Notes: a model not told the origin generated them from the letters alone. A stretch of DNA of 64,000 nt from Candidatus Bathyarchaeia archaeon (GCA_041447175.1 CP166960.1:319265-383264), one strand, 5' to 3'. Numbered from the stretch's first letter, positions 15,479 to 23,350 are shown. Numbers and translations: made by a program.

Positions 15479-16273
15479 ATGCGAAGTATAGGAACAGCAG
15501 TTCTTCTTGTGGTGCTTGTTTCATGTGCCTCAATCCTAATAGCTACGGGAATAACTGGCGTCCCCGTTATGCCCCCGTCAGTGCAAGAATATGTTTATGC
15601 GCCGACGGTTCCCTCAGTGGATGAAAAAGTTGTTTGCATCGTGTTTGATGATGGCTGGAAGTCTCAGTTAGAGGCGTTACCCATACTGAAAAGCCATAAC
15701 TTTACTGCAACCTTTGCCTTAGTTACCTCCTACATCGGATACCCCGCATACATGGATTGGACTGAGGTCGCTTCTGTTGCCCAGAACGGTAACGACATCG
15801 TAAGCCACACTTATAGTCATCTGAATCTTTCGGTTGTGAATGCCGAAGTCTTGGACCGGGAGATAGCCACAAGTCAGCAGATGCTTCGCTCTAAAGGTTA
15901 CGCTGCGGATATTCTTGTTTACCCGTATGGTGAAGGTGATGCGAACCAGACTGTTCGACAGAAAGTTGAGCAGTATTACCTGCTTGCACGAGGCGTAAAT
16001 GAAGGCAAATGCAATTTGGACGCCGTTGATAGGTATAACTTGTGTTCATATGGCGTTTATAATGATACTACTTTGGAGGCGTTCGCTGCCTACTTAAACG
16101 GCACTCAAGGCAACACCATAACCATACTGTACTACCACAAAATAGGCAATGAACCTGTGAACATGGCAGTTACCAAGGAAGCTTTCCAGACCCAAATGCA
16201 GTATCTCGAAGACCACAACTACACCGTCCGAACCCTGACCCAGCAATTCCTAAAACCCCAACCCAAACCATAA
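15479..16273 (+). CDS. Membrane-anchored polysaccharide deacetylase (NodB domain)
   Basis: ATG 15479 with AAGGAAAG upstream is the likely start (TTG 15419 would add 20 residues before the helix). The 264-residue product has an N-terminal membrane anchor (about 5-27) and a NodB-type domain. Motif 1 FDDG (Asp 57-58) and motif 2 SHTYSH (His 110 and 114) supply the base and the metal ligands, and LVYPYGEG corresponds to motif 3. Such enzymes remove N-acetyl groups from surface polysaccharides. It ends with a YHKIG stretch and FQTQMQYLEDHNY, typical of the family. Confidence 0.88.
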   Translation: MRSIGTAVLLVVLVSCASILIATGITGVPVMPPSVQEYVYAPTVPSVDEKVVCIVFDDGWKSQLEALPILKSHNFTATFALVTSYIGYPAYMDWTEVASVAQNGNDIVSHTYSHLNLSVVNAEVLDREIATSQQMLRSKGYAADILVYPYGEGDANQTVRQKVEQYYLLARGVNEGKCNLDAVDRYNLCSYGVYNDTTLEAFAAYLNGTQGNTITILYYHKIGNEPVNMAVTKEAFQTQMQYLEDHNYTVRTLTQQFLKPQPKP

Positions 16274-16305
16274 CTACGCCAAATCCGCAACCCTTGCAAC
16301 AGGTT

Positions 16306-16386
16306 TCACGTGTGAGCGTCGATATAGTGGTCCTCGTAGGTGTCCTGCTCAGAAAATGTTTCGCCACACCATGGGCACTGCATCAT
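16306..16386 (-). CDS. Possible 26-aa single C2H2 zinc-finger peptide
   Basis: From ATG 16384-16386 on the minus strand to TGA 16306-16308, the frame encodes one textbook zinc finger: C-x2-C-x12-H-x4-H (CPWCGETF...DHYIDAH). AGGAAAAG lies 14 nt upstream of the ATG. It is very short and lies in an otherwise gene-free stretch antisense to nothing. Either it is a micro-protein or the remnant of a longer zinc-finger gene. Confidence 0.35.
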   Translation of the reverse strand: MMQCPWCGETFSEQDTYEDHYIDAHT

Positions 16387-16420
16387 GCCATCAGACAGCT
16401 TTTCCTGAGGCTACAAGTTT

Positions 16421-16524
16421 GGAGAGGTTGGGTTTGCTGGGGCTCTGGAACGGAACATTCTAGGAGAGAAAAGTTGAAGACCCAACGAGCAAAGTTGGAA
16501 ATCAACCTCCAAAGCCCACTCAGG
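16421..16524 (+). ncRNA. Candidate structured RNA, copy A
   Basis: This segment is strongly similar to 16991-17091. A closing stem pairs TGGGTTTG (16429-16436) with CAAA-G-CCCA (16510-16518). Inside, GTTGA (16473-16477) pairs with TCAAC (16502-16506), enclosing a hairpin CCAAC-GAGCAAA-GTTGG (16482-16498). Between lies the conserved CTGGGGCTCTGGA...CGGAA...TAGGAGAGAAA. In the other copy, the middle stem has different bases that still pair. A T6 run at 16543-16548 can end a plus-strand transcript. No reading frame is preserved between the copies, so RNA is more likely than protein. Confidence 0.55.
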
Positions 16525-16659
16525 CTAATTTGGCGCTCAAAATTTTTTCCATAAAAAAGGAAGATTGAGGTTGTTGCTGTGCGTAGTCACAAAAGTTAAT
16601 GATAAACCATCGGCCTCTGTGGCCTCTGTGTTACTGAGAGGTGATTTTGTTTGTTGTTT

Positions 16660-16944
16660 ATGGTGACTTTGGTTCATCCTCAGGAGTTGTGTTTTGGCAA
16701 AAAAGAATACAATGAGGAGGGTAAACGGTGGTTCAATGGCATGAAGGCTTCAGCGGAAAAGTACGGCGTGAAAGTACATGGCGCTTGGGTCTGTCCAATA
16801 GAGCATGTTTTCTACATTATGTTGGAATCAGACGATTTCAAAGCGGTTTCAGGTTTTCTAAGCCCGCCAATGTTGACACATCATAAAGGGAAAATTTCGC
16901 CGCTTATTACTTGGGAAGAAGCCTACGAAGCAGTAAAACCATAA
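16660..16944 (+). CDS. DUF3303-like small protein, 94 aa
   Basis: ATG 16660 starts a 94-residue soluble protein (a TTG two codons upstream is possible). It has the alternating beta-alpha-beta pattern of small ferredoxin-like/dabb folds: MVTLVHPQELCF, a helix GKRWFNGMKASAEKYG, strands KVHGAWVCPIEHVFYIMLES, helix DDFKAVSGFL and a final TWEEAYEAV. Proteins of this type (DUF3303 and relatives) are usually stress-related or monooxygenase-like dimers without a known reaction. It lies between the two RNA-like repeats, which may or may not be connected with it. Confidence 0.65.
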   Translation: MVTLVHPQELCFGKKEYNEEGKRWFNGMKASAEKYGVKVHGAWVCPIEHVFYIMLESDDFKAVSGFLSPPMLTHHKGKISPLITWEEAYEAVKP

Positions 16945-16990
16945 CTAAAAAGAAACGCTCGCAAAACCTGACCTCGCAGAGAATTTATTG

Positions 16991-17091
16991 TGGAGGGTTT
17001 GCTGGGGTTCTGGAGACGGAAATCTTAGGAGAGAAAGAAAAGGAGAAACCAACGAGCAAAGTTGGAATCATCTTCTCCAAAACCCACTCAG
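16991..17091 (+). ncRNA. Candidate structured RNA, copy B
   Basis: Similar throughout to 16421-16524. GGGTTTG (16995-17001) pairs with CAAA-A-CCC (17078-17085). GGAGAA (17042-17047) pairs with TTCTCC (17073-17078), where copy A has GTTGA/TCAAC: both strands of the stem changed and pairing is kept. The hairpin CCAAC-GAGCAAA-GTTGG (17049-17065) is identical in both. CTGGGGTTCTGGAGACGGAA and TTAGGAGAGAAA are conserved unpaired or internal-hairpin parts. It lies between the DUF3303-like gene and the end of a convergent beta-propeller gene. Confidence 0.55.
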
Positions 17092-17137
17092 CCCCATTTG
17101 TTCGCCAATATTGAAGAAAAAAGGAAAAGGGGTGTTT

Positions 17138-19864
17138 TTATTTGCGTTTTCTAAGGAGCAACATTGCGACTGCAACGACTGCGATGACAATTACGATGCC
17201 TATTGCTACGTAGAGCGTTGTGTCAGGTGAGGAAACTGTTGGTTCTGGCGTCGGCGTCTCTGTTGGCTGGGGTGAAGGAGTTGCGGTGGAGGTTGGTTTG
17301 GCGGTTGGTGCAGGTGTTTGTGTGGGGGTTTCGGTTGGCGTGGATGTAGCTACTGGTTCGGGTGTCGGAGTTGGGGTTTCGGTTGGCGTTGGTGTCGAAG
17401 TGGGCTCAGGTGATTGTTCCGTCGTAGCTGCCGTCATCAAACGTTCATCGCCGAAGCAGTATAAGTTCCAGTCGTAGCATCCGATGTACAGGAAACCGTT
17501 GTATGGTGTTGGTGCTGAGTGTGTCTGGCTCCCGAATTGGTCATAGTATGAAAGTTTGGCGCCTGTTTGGGCGTCTAGAACATATATCATTCGTGCTTCG
17601 TTAACGGTGTATATTCGACCATACGAGTAGGTCAGGCTCTGGGCAAGGTTCTCACGATTTAAATATGTGTGCCAGAGGCGCGTTCCGTCCGTTGCGTTAA
17701 GACAGCTTACTCCGTAGTAATCATTTAGGTAGACTTTGCCGTATTTGCATATCATGCTGCCCATTTGTGCCGCGCCGTTTGCTTGTTGTGGAGTTGATGG
17801 ATTGTTCAATGCTTGATATGTCCATACTGTTGCGCCTGTTGAAGCGTTTAATGCATAGTTTAATCGGTATCCGTCACGTACAAACAGCAAATTTAAGTCA
17901 GGTGCCAGTGTCGGCGATGCCACTAGATACGGTCCAACTAAGGTGTAGTATGCTATGGTCGCATTCCAGATAATGTTTCCAGTTGCTGCTTCTAAGCAGT
18001 AAGCGCTGCCGTTTGGTTGAGTGCTTGAAGTTATGTAAACCGCGTTGTTGTAGACAACAGGTGTTGCGAGTATGGATGCGCCTGTTTGGAACTTCCAACT
18101 AACTGCTCCGCTGTTGGCATCTATGCAATACAAATTGCCATCAAGTGCGCCCACGTAAACCTTGTTTCCAACTACCACTGGAGAGCTTCGGAAGTCACTG
18201 CCGCCAAGTTGACTATTTGTTATGTTGCCCGCGTCCGTCTGCCAGATTTTGGTACCTGTAGCAGCATTGAGGCAGTAAACGCTTCCATCGTCAGCTCCTG
18301 TATAAAGCATGCCGTTAACCACTGCTGGTGAAGACTTAACAGCGAAGTTTGTTTTGAACGCCCAAAGTTTACTACCAGTAGCCGCGTCTATAGCATAGAT
18401 GTTTTTGTCAAAGCATCCAAAATAGCATATTCCGTTATCTAAGGTCGGATTTGACACGATTGCGGCGCCTGCTTCAAATTTCCAGTTGAGCTTCAAATCT
18501 GTTGGTCCAGCGCCTTCAGCAGAATGTGCAGAATCTGATAGGAACATGGACCAATCGTTAACTTGGCTACTTATGCACCATAATTCGCCAACAGTTAGGT
18601 CGTAGGAATATGTGTATTCTCCAGTTGGATTTGTTGGAACTGAAGTTGGGACCACATAGAGGTTGCCATATGCGATGCACTGGTAATTCATGGGGTCGTC
18701 GTTTTGCATTGGAAGAGACCAGATAAGCTGCCCTGTGAAAGCATCATAACAGTTGAATTCGTCGTGACCATATTCTCCTGTAGCGGGGTCTCGGTAAACA
18801 CTAGAACCCATCTCACAATAGACCTTGCCATCAGCAATAGAAAGAATACCCGAGTATCCAACGCCTGGTCCTTTTTGTCGCCAAATTAATTCACCCGTAG
18901 ACGCGTTAACTGCGTATAAATATGCATCTTGGTTGTGCTCGTAGACTATCCCGTACGCGTAAGCTGTTGAAGAAGCCCACATGTTGTAGAATGAATGAGG
19001 GTTATAGGTCCAAAGTAGTTCACCATTGGTTGCGTTCCAAGCACGCATGTTACCGTCGAGACCACCATGAAAGACTCTGCCTTCAGCGTAAGACATACCG
19101 TATATGAAATTGTTTACAGTCGTCGGTGTTTCCCATAGTAAATCTCCAGTCTTTGCATCACGACATCTTAAGAATGCATCAGAGCCGCCTATGAACACTT
19201 TTCCGTCACCGTAAACAGCATAACCCGAACCAATATCCACCTCACTTGCTACGCTCCATGCGAGTGTAGGGGGCTGAGAGGGGTCAGGAAGATTCCAGCC
19301 TGCGGTTGCATCGACGAACATTTTTAGTTCTGGAACGTAGCCAGCGCCGTTGAAAATCAGATATGGCACGCTAAAGCCTCGGGATCCAACCCAGACTACT
19401 GAGCCGTCGGAAATCTTGACGCATGTGTTGTAGATTACCATGTAGTTATCGTCGATTTTGGACATGCCAATACCCCAACCATATCTGAAAAGGTCACCGC
19501 CAACATTGTTCCGCCATACGACCTCGCCAGTTGTGCCGTTGATAGCTACGGTTCCGTCGCTGACAGCAGCAAATACTAATCCATTAAAAGCCACTAAGGG
19601 GCCTCTTATCCCAGGTACTGCACTCTTCCATTGTATTCCCGGTGAGCTTGGAGCGGGACCTGCACTGTAAAAAGAGCCGGTATTTGAACCACGAGCGGTT
19701 GGCCATTCATACTGAAGCAAGTTACTGTTTTCTGTTGAATTGGTGGTTTGTGTGTCGGCAGCTGCAATTGAAAAATTTGGGGTGACAGCAAAAGCTAAAG
19801 AAGCGATCAGCAAACATAGTGTAATTACCAAAGCTTTTTTCCGTATAGATTCAATTTTTGTCAA
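17138..19864 (-). CDS. Very large surface PQQ-like beta-propeller protein (908 aa)
   Basis: TTG 19864 is taken as start: GGAGAG sits just before it, as in the paralogues, and the signal peptide (KKALVITLCLLIASLAFAV) follows directly; the frame open to 19957 lies in the promoter. Two successive propellers are visible, one up to about residue 440 (GDLLWETPTT..., GELLWTYNPH...) and a second with regular blades such as NIYAIDAATGSKLWAF, VYCLNAATGTKIWQT and LYCIDANSGAVSW. A long Thr/Pro repeat (TPTPTETPTPTPEP...) stalk, probably O-glycosylated, leads to a membrane helix and LLLRKRK. Role inferred: surface binding or matrix protein. Confidence 0.87.
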   Translation of the reverse strand: MTKIESIRKKALVITLCLLIASLAFAVTPNFSIAAADTQTTNSTENSNLLQYEWPTARGSNTGSFYSAGPAPSSPGIQWKSAVPGIRGPLVAFNGLVFAAVSDGTVAINGTTGEVVWRNNVGGDLFRYGWGIGMSKIDDNYMVIYNTCVKISDGSVVWVGSRGFSVPYLIFNGAGYVPELKMFVDATAGWNLPDPSQPPTLAWSVASEVDIGSGYAVYGDGKVFIGGSDAFLRCRDAKTGDLLWETPTTVNNFIYGMSYAEGRVFHGGLDGNMRAWNATNGELLWTYNPHSFYNMWASSTAYAYGIVYEHNQDAYLYAVNASTGELIWRQKGPGVGYSGILSIADGKVYCEMGSSVYRDPATGEYGHDEFNCYDAFTGQLIWSLPMQNDDPMNYQCIAYGNLYVVPTSVPTNPTGEYTYSYDLTVGELWCISSQVNDWSMFLSDSAHSAEGAGPTDLKLNWKFEAGAAIVSNPTLDNGICYFGCFDKNIYAIDAATGSKLWAFKTNFAVKSSPAVVNGMLYTGADDGSVYCLNAATGTKIWQTDAGNITNSQLGGSDFRSSPVVVGNKVYVGALDGNLYCIDANSGAVSWKFQTGASILATPVVYNNAVYITSSTQPNGSAYCLEAATGNIIWNATIAYYTLVGPYLVASPTLAPDLNLLFVRDGYRLNYALNASTGATVWTYQALNNPSTPQQANGAAQMGSMICKYGKVYLNDYYGVSCLNATDGTRLWHTYLNRENLAQSLTYSYGRIYTVNEARMIYVLDAQTGAKLSYYDQFGSQTHSAPTPYNGFLYIGCYDWNLYCFGDERLMTAATTEQSPEPTSTPTPTETPTPTPEPVATSTPTETPTQTPAPTAKPTSTATPSPQPTETPTPEPTVSSPDTTLYVAIGIVIVIAVVAVAMLLLRKRK

Positions 19865-19916
19865 ATTTTTCTCTCCGTTTTCATTTCTTTTAGGTAGCAA
19901 AAAGTAGCTCATGAAA

Positions 19917-19928
19917 ACTTTATAAAAA
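19917..19928 (-). promoter_or_regulatory. TATA box of the 908-aa beta-propeller gene
   Basis: The minus strand reads TTTTTTATAAAG here, about 55 nt before TTG 19864. The transcript would start near 19895. Confidence 0.45.
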
Positions 19929-19995
19929 ATTGTAAGAAAAAGTTTTTCATACCACACAATTGTTGTATAAAATTCACAAATTTCTTATAAACAAC

Positions 19996-20018
19996 TGTCT
20001 GAAAAAAAATTTCAGACA
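19996..20018. promoter_or_regulatory. Inverted repeat TGTCTGAAA-N5-TTTCAGACA, candidate TrmB-type operator
   Basis: Perfect 9-bp arms with a 5-bp spacer lie in the divergent region between the 908-aa beta-propeller gene and the TrmB gene, upstream of the latter's TATA box (about 20033-20043). The arm-N5-arm layout matches the known TrmBL1 site format (TATCAC-N5-GTGATA), though the bases differ. Confidence 0.6.
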
Positions 20019-20078
20019 ACTATTTTGTAAAAATAAATATAAAAATCAGCCCACCTATAGAGAGGTGGAGATTCACGC

Positions 20079-20879
20079 ATGGAGAGAGAAAACACATCGG
20101 AAGATACTGCTGAAACGTTAGTTGATTTAGGGTTAACACCCGTACAGGCCAAGATTCTTCTTGCTCTCAAAAGGTTTGATTATGCTGCTGTAAAAGAATT
20201 AGCAAACGTCACAGAACTTCACCGACAAGAGATTTACCCCGTGCTAAATGAATTGCAACAACTCGGTTTAATCGAAAAAAAACTTGGAATACCAAACCAA
20301 TACAAAGCAATGTCCTTGAGTAAAACTCTAAGAACCCTACTTGATCGTAAAAACGCATGGATTGCTAAGTTACAAAAGACAACAACAGAATTAATCAAAA
20401 CGGCAGATTTTGAAAAGGAAACAAAAACGTGCGACAGCAAAGATTATGATTTCACATTAATCACGGGTATTGAAAGGTTTGGTCACGCATTAAAGGATTG
20501 GATAAAGACTGCACACACAATTGATGAAGTAGTTAAATACGATAGGTTTTCATATCAAATTGCCGAGCGCCTAAAAGCGTCATCCGAGTTTAGGTACCAG
20601 AAGGATGTAAAAATTAGGTTAGTGACTTGCACAAGAGTAGATGATGCAACAAAAGCGGAACTCAGAGAGAAAAATATTGAATTCCGCGTTGCCGAATTTG
20701 AAACTCCAGTGGATATTGCTATCTACAATGGGAAAAGAGCACATTTAGCCATTTACTCAGACAGAAATAATATTTTGCAGACTGAGGTGGCTGCGTTAAC
20801 TTCAAACAATCCATGTTTTGTCCAAATGCTCCAAAACTATTTTGACGTATTATGGAAGCATGCAAAGATACAAAAATGA
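20079..20879 (+). CDS. TrmB-family transcriptional regulator
   Basis: A 266-residue protein. The N-terminal winged helix (residues 12-80) has the TrmB signature LGLTPVQAKILLALKRFDYAAVKELANVTELHRQEIYPVLNELQQLGLI. A helix-rich linker with basic residues follows. The C-terminal part (about 125-262) resembles the shorter PLD-like sensor domain of TrmB-like proteins rather than the full maltose-binding domain. GAGAGGTGGAG is the ribosome binding site. Divergent from the surface beta-propeller gene with a strong inverted repeat between, so that gene is the likely target together with itself. Confidence 0.85.
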   Translation: MERENTSEDTAETLVDLGLTPVQAKILLALKRFDYAAVKELANVTELHRQEIYPVLNELQQLGLIEKKLGIPNQYKAMSLSKTLRTLLDRKNAWIAKLQKTTTELIKTADFEKETKTCDSKDYDFTLITGIERFGHALKDWIKTAHTIDEVVKYDRFSYQIAERLKASSEFRYQKDVKIRLVTCTRVDDATKAELREKNIEFRVAEFETPVDIAIYNGKRAHLAIYSDRNNILQTEVAALTSNNPCFVQMLQNYFDVLWKHAKIQK

Positions 20880-21109
20880 TACAAGCAAAAATGACGAAAA
20901 ACCATTTTTAACCAATTATAACCATTTTTTGCCTGTTCTATCCTTTTCTAACCGCATGTTACGCCCAATTCAGACGCTGAAACACAAAAGCACCCCAAAA
21001 TGGAGTTTTCAAAAAAAGAGGGGGTATAAACCAAAAATCGCACGTCAGTAGGTGTTTTCACATCAACCCATATTAACCTGCGCTGGAAATAATCGTGACT
21101 GTGAAGCGC

Positions 21110-21712
21110 ATGAGGGAATTTCTGATTTACTCACGCATGGGCAAAACCGACCCACACTGGAAAAACCTCCACGACGCAGGACGACTCGACATAGTCTACG
21201 AATGCATAGTCGCAGGGCTTTTTCTCTCGCATGGCTTGCGCAGAGACGTGACCCTGCATGCAATCCTCAACGGCGCGCCTAATCCACCTCTGCACCTACA
21301 AATCAACGGCAAAGAACTCTTCGATGTCCGCACCGACATCGACACTTGGGACGCAATCCTGAAAAAAGCCCTTAGCGGCAAAACCCACCCCGGCGTGAAA
21401 ACCGAAAAAGCAGGTTTTGAAGCTCTCCTGAAATCTAAAGCCGAAAACTGCCCTGTCTACATTCTTGAAGAAGGCGGAAAAAACGCTCACAACATAGAGT
21501 TTGCGGCAAACCCGCTTTTTGTTTTGGGGGACCATGTGGGTTTGCCTAAGAAGGCAGAAGCGTTTGCTTTGCGGTTTGGCGAAAAAATCAGTCTTGGAAA
21601 AACGCCGTATCTGGCGGCTTCATGTGTTAACGTGATTAACTATTTGTTGGATGTGCAGCAGAAGGAAAACAAAGTCCCGCCTCAAGAAGGCGAAGCTGGC
21701 TTCAAGTTTTAA
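21110..21712 (+). CDS. trmY: tRNA (pseudouridine54-N1)-methyltransferase TrmY
   Basis: A 200-residue SPOUT-class enzyme from ATG 21110 (GTG 21095 is an alternative). It has the TrmY start REFLIYSRMGKT, the RLDIVYECIVAGLFLSHGLRRDV segment, and the C-terminal knot NPLFVLGDHVGLPKKAEA plus ISLGKTPYLAASCVNVINYLLD that binds AdoMet. It methylates pseudouridine 54 in the T-loop of archaeal tRNAs. The tRNA-Thr gene 1.1 kb downstream lacks U54 in its sequence, so that tRNA could not be a substrate. The end overlaps the convergent thiL end by 11 nt. Confidence 0.93.
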   Translation: MREFLIYSRMGKTDPHWKNLHDAGRLDIVYECIVAGLFLSHGLRRDVTLHAILNGAPNPPLHLQINGKELFDVRTDIDTWDAILKKALSGKTHPGVKTEKAGFEALLKSKAENCPVYILEEGGKNAHNIEFAANPLFVLGDHVGLPKKAEAFALRFGEKISLGKTPYLAASCVNVINYLLDVQQKENKVPPQEGEAGFKF

Positions 21713-22712
21713 AGTGTTCATACCCCTGTGCTTCGATTTTCGTTTTTTCTCCATCACGGCAGAGCAGAACCTGATTGTTCGATGTTGCCTCTCCAATGCG
21801 TAAGAGTTTGCCGCCGACAGCCTCCACCGCCGCTTCTGCAGCAGCCCACATCTGAGGCTTAACTGTCAAAACCAGCTCGTACTCTTCCCCGCCATGTAAA
21901 GCCAAAGTTGCCGCATCTAACTCATTCAAGGCAGCAAACTGTCGTGCCTCATCCGCAACGGGCAGCTGGGAAACCACAAACCCGACCCCGCTTGCAGTAG
22001 CCAACTCATGCAGGCACCAAGCCAAGCCATCGCTGCTGTCCATGCATGCGGAAACTGCCCCCGACGCGCGCAGCGCCCGTCCTTCCCGCAGGCGTGCATG
22101 AGGCAAACAAACTGCGTCAACAAGCGCTTTCCGTGACTCTTCGGGAACCTTAACGCTTTTGCCTAAAAGCAGTTGTAGCCCAGCGGCGGAGCGCCCAAAC
22201 TGCCCCGTCACCGCCAAAATGTCGCCTGCTTTTGCGCCGCGCCGCAGCATCAAGCCTTCCCGCTTGGAGGTGCCATAAACATGTACGCTAACGATAAGGT
22301 CACTGGTTTGGTTTGTGTCGCCGCCTACCACGTAAGCGCCGTATTCTCGTGCGCCTGCATTGAGCCCTTTTGCCAGCGCCTCCAAATCCGTTTGCCCCAA
22401 ACCCGCAGGCAACCCCAACGAAACCATAACCGCCATAGGCTCGGCGCCTTTGGAGGCGAAGTCGCTTATGTTCATGACTACGGCTTTGCGGGTTGCTTGC
22501 CATAAACTCATGCCGCATGGGATATCTGTCTTGCCCACCAGCATGTCTGCCTTCAAAACCGCAACCTCACCTTTACCTAACGGTAAAGCAGAAACATCAT
22601 CACCAAACGGAATCGCCACGTCAGGCATCGGCTCAAAGTGCTTTTGCATCAACTCAATTATGGCGTGCTCACCTAACAACGCAGCAGTTTTGGGGGATTC
22701 GTGTTTCTTCAT
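21702..22712 (-). CDS. thiL: Thiamine-monophosphate kinase
   Basis: A 336-residue protein of the PurM/ThiL ATP-grasp-like family, started at ATG 22712 (GTG 22739 lies within the likely promoter). It phosphorylates thiamine monophosphate to the diphosphate cofactor. Visible motifs: IPFGDDVSAL (Mg/ATP-binding Asp pair), LKADMLVGKTD, MNISDFASKGAEP, VVGGDTNQ, SCMDSSDGLAWCLHEL and HGGEEYELV. Length and order fit ThiL. No other thiamine gene is close. Confidence 0.93.
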   Translation of the reverse strand: MKKHESPKTAALLGEHAIIELMQKHFEPMPDVAIPFGDDVSALPLGKGEVAVLKADMLVGKTDIPCGMSLWQATRKAVVMNISDFASKGAEPMAVMVSLGLPAGLGQTDLEALAKGLNAGAREYGAYVVGGDTNQTSDLIVSVHVYGTSKREGLMLRRGAKAGDILAVTGQFGRSAAGLQLLLGKSVKVPEESRKALVDAVCLPHARLREGRALRASGAVSACMDSSDGLAWCLHELATASGVGFVVSQLPVADEARQFAALNELDAATLALHGGEEYELVLTVKPQMWAAAEAAVEAVGGKLLRIGEATSNNQVLLCRDGEKTKIEAQGYEHFKT

Positions 22713-22774
22713 GTTGTTCTCATCTTTGATTGGAAGCACAGGTTTTTAAGGTGATTTGTACGGTGCCGCGGTTA

Positions 22775-22784
22775 CATTTAAAAA
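22775..22784 (+). promoter_or_regulatory. TATA box of the tRNA-Thr gene
   Basis: ATTTAAAAAG about 38 nt before the tRNA 5' end, the normal arrangement for an archaeal stable-RNA promoter. Confidence 0.5.
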
Positions 22785-22819
22785 GTTCGTCACCATCACA
22801 ATAAACGGCTGGCACAGAT

Positions 22820-22896
22820 GCCTCGATAGCTCAGCCCAGCAGAGCGGCTGCCTCGTAAGCAGCAGGCCGCGGGAGCAAAGCCCGCTCGGGGCTCCA
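22820..22896 (+). tRNA. tRNA-Thr (anticodon CGT) with aberrant T-loop
   Basis: Acceptor GCCTCGA pairs with TCGGGGC (one U-G), D stem GCTC/GAGC, anticodon stem GCTGC/GCAGC with loop CTCGTAA (anticodon CGT), T stem GCGGG/CCCGC, discriminator T73 and an encoded CCA (22894-22896). The T-loop reads AGCAAAG instead of TTCAAAT, so U54, U55 and U60 are all changed, and the D-loop has A instead of G18 (CCCAGC). The elbow contacts G18-U55 and U54-A58 are therefore absent. All stems are intact, so it may still be functional, or it may be a recently decayed copy. Confidence 0.8.
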
Positions 22897-23002
22897 TTTT
22901 ACCCTTATTTTCATGTGTTTTTTCGTTGTACGTGTAGGCGGATAGGTTTATTGGGCATCGCGGTTGGCTGTTTTTTATGCTTTAATGGGAGAGGTTGCTT
23001 AG

Positions 23003-23350
23003 TTGCGTTTGTTTGGTGGGTTCGGGCTTTCTCGCAATACTCAGCTGCGTTGCCCATACAAGGGTTGCGAGCAAACCTTCGAGAAACCCACTGTGTTAAC
23101 TGACCGCTCCAAGGTGCCCCGCGAATCCTACTATGCCTGCCCATTTCTGCATGAGCAAAATTGAAATCGTACCGAAGGCACCCGCGTCGTCGAAGTAAAA
23201 CCCGTAGATTACCCTGCCAAAGTTTACGATTCACCAGCTAAATGCGCCCACTTTTCAGGGTTGCTTGGCTCTGTTGGCTTGAGTGGTCCTTTGCCGGACG
23301 AATGCTTAGTTTTTCCCAAAATTTTACAGTGCGAAGCCCGTAAACGGTAA
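23003..23350 (+). pseudogene. Archaeal zinc-ribbon protein gene broken by two compensating frameshifts
   Basis: TTG 23003 with GGGAGAGG 8 nt upstream begins a frame encoding CPYKGCEQTFEKP...YYACPF, then an in-frame TGA at 23162-23164. Removing one T from TTT at 23144-23146 gives CPFCMSKIEIV, the expected second CxxC of the zinc ribbon. A base then has to be gained near 23170 to return to the first frame, which continues VVEVKPVDYPAKVYD...PDECLVFPKILQC to TAA 23348-23350. The C-terminal C...C-x-x-P-K-x-x-x-C pattern matches a common archaeal family of about 115 residues. Either a real pseudogene or two indels in the assembly. Confidence 0.6.

Noticed and set aside
16294..16554. 86-codon plus-strand frame across RNA copy A
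   Set aside because: Codon composition is non-coding-like, no ribosome site, and the frame is not preserved in copy B.
16988..17230. Plus-strand frame over RNA copy B with CWGSG pattern shared with copy A
   Set aside because: The similarity in that frame stops after about 15 codons, whereas nucleotide and stem similarity continue; it also runs into the convergent beta-propeller gene.
17220..17477. Val/Gly-rich plus-strand frame opposite the Thr/Pro stalk of the 908-aa protein
   Set aside because: Antisense of the TPTPTETP repeats; low complexity and without its own promoter.
23162..23164. In-frame TGA as selenocysteine in the zinc-ribbon gene
   Set aside because: The residues around the TGA in that frame do not match the family, while the shifted frame gives the conserved CPFCMSK; no SECIS-like hairpin was evident.
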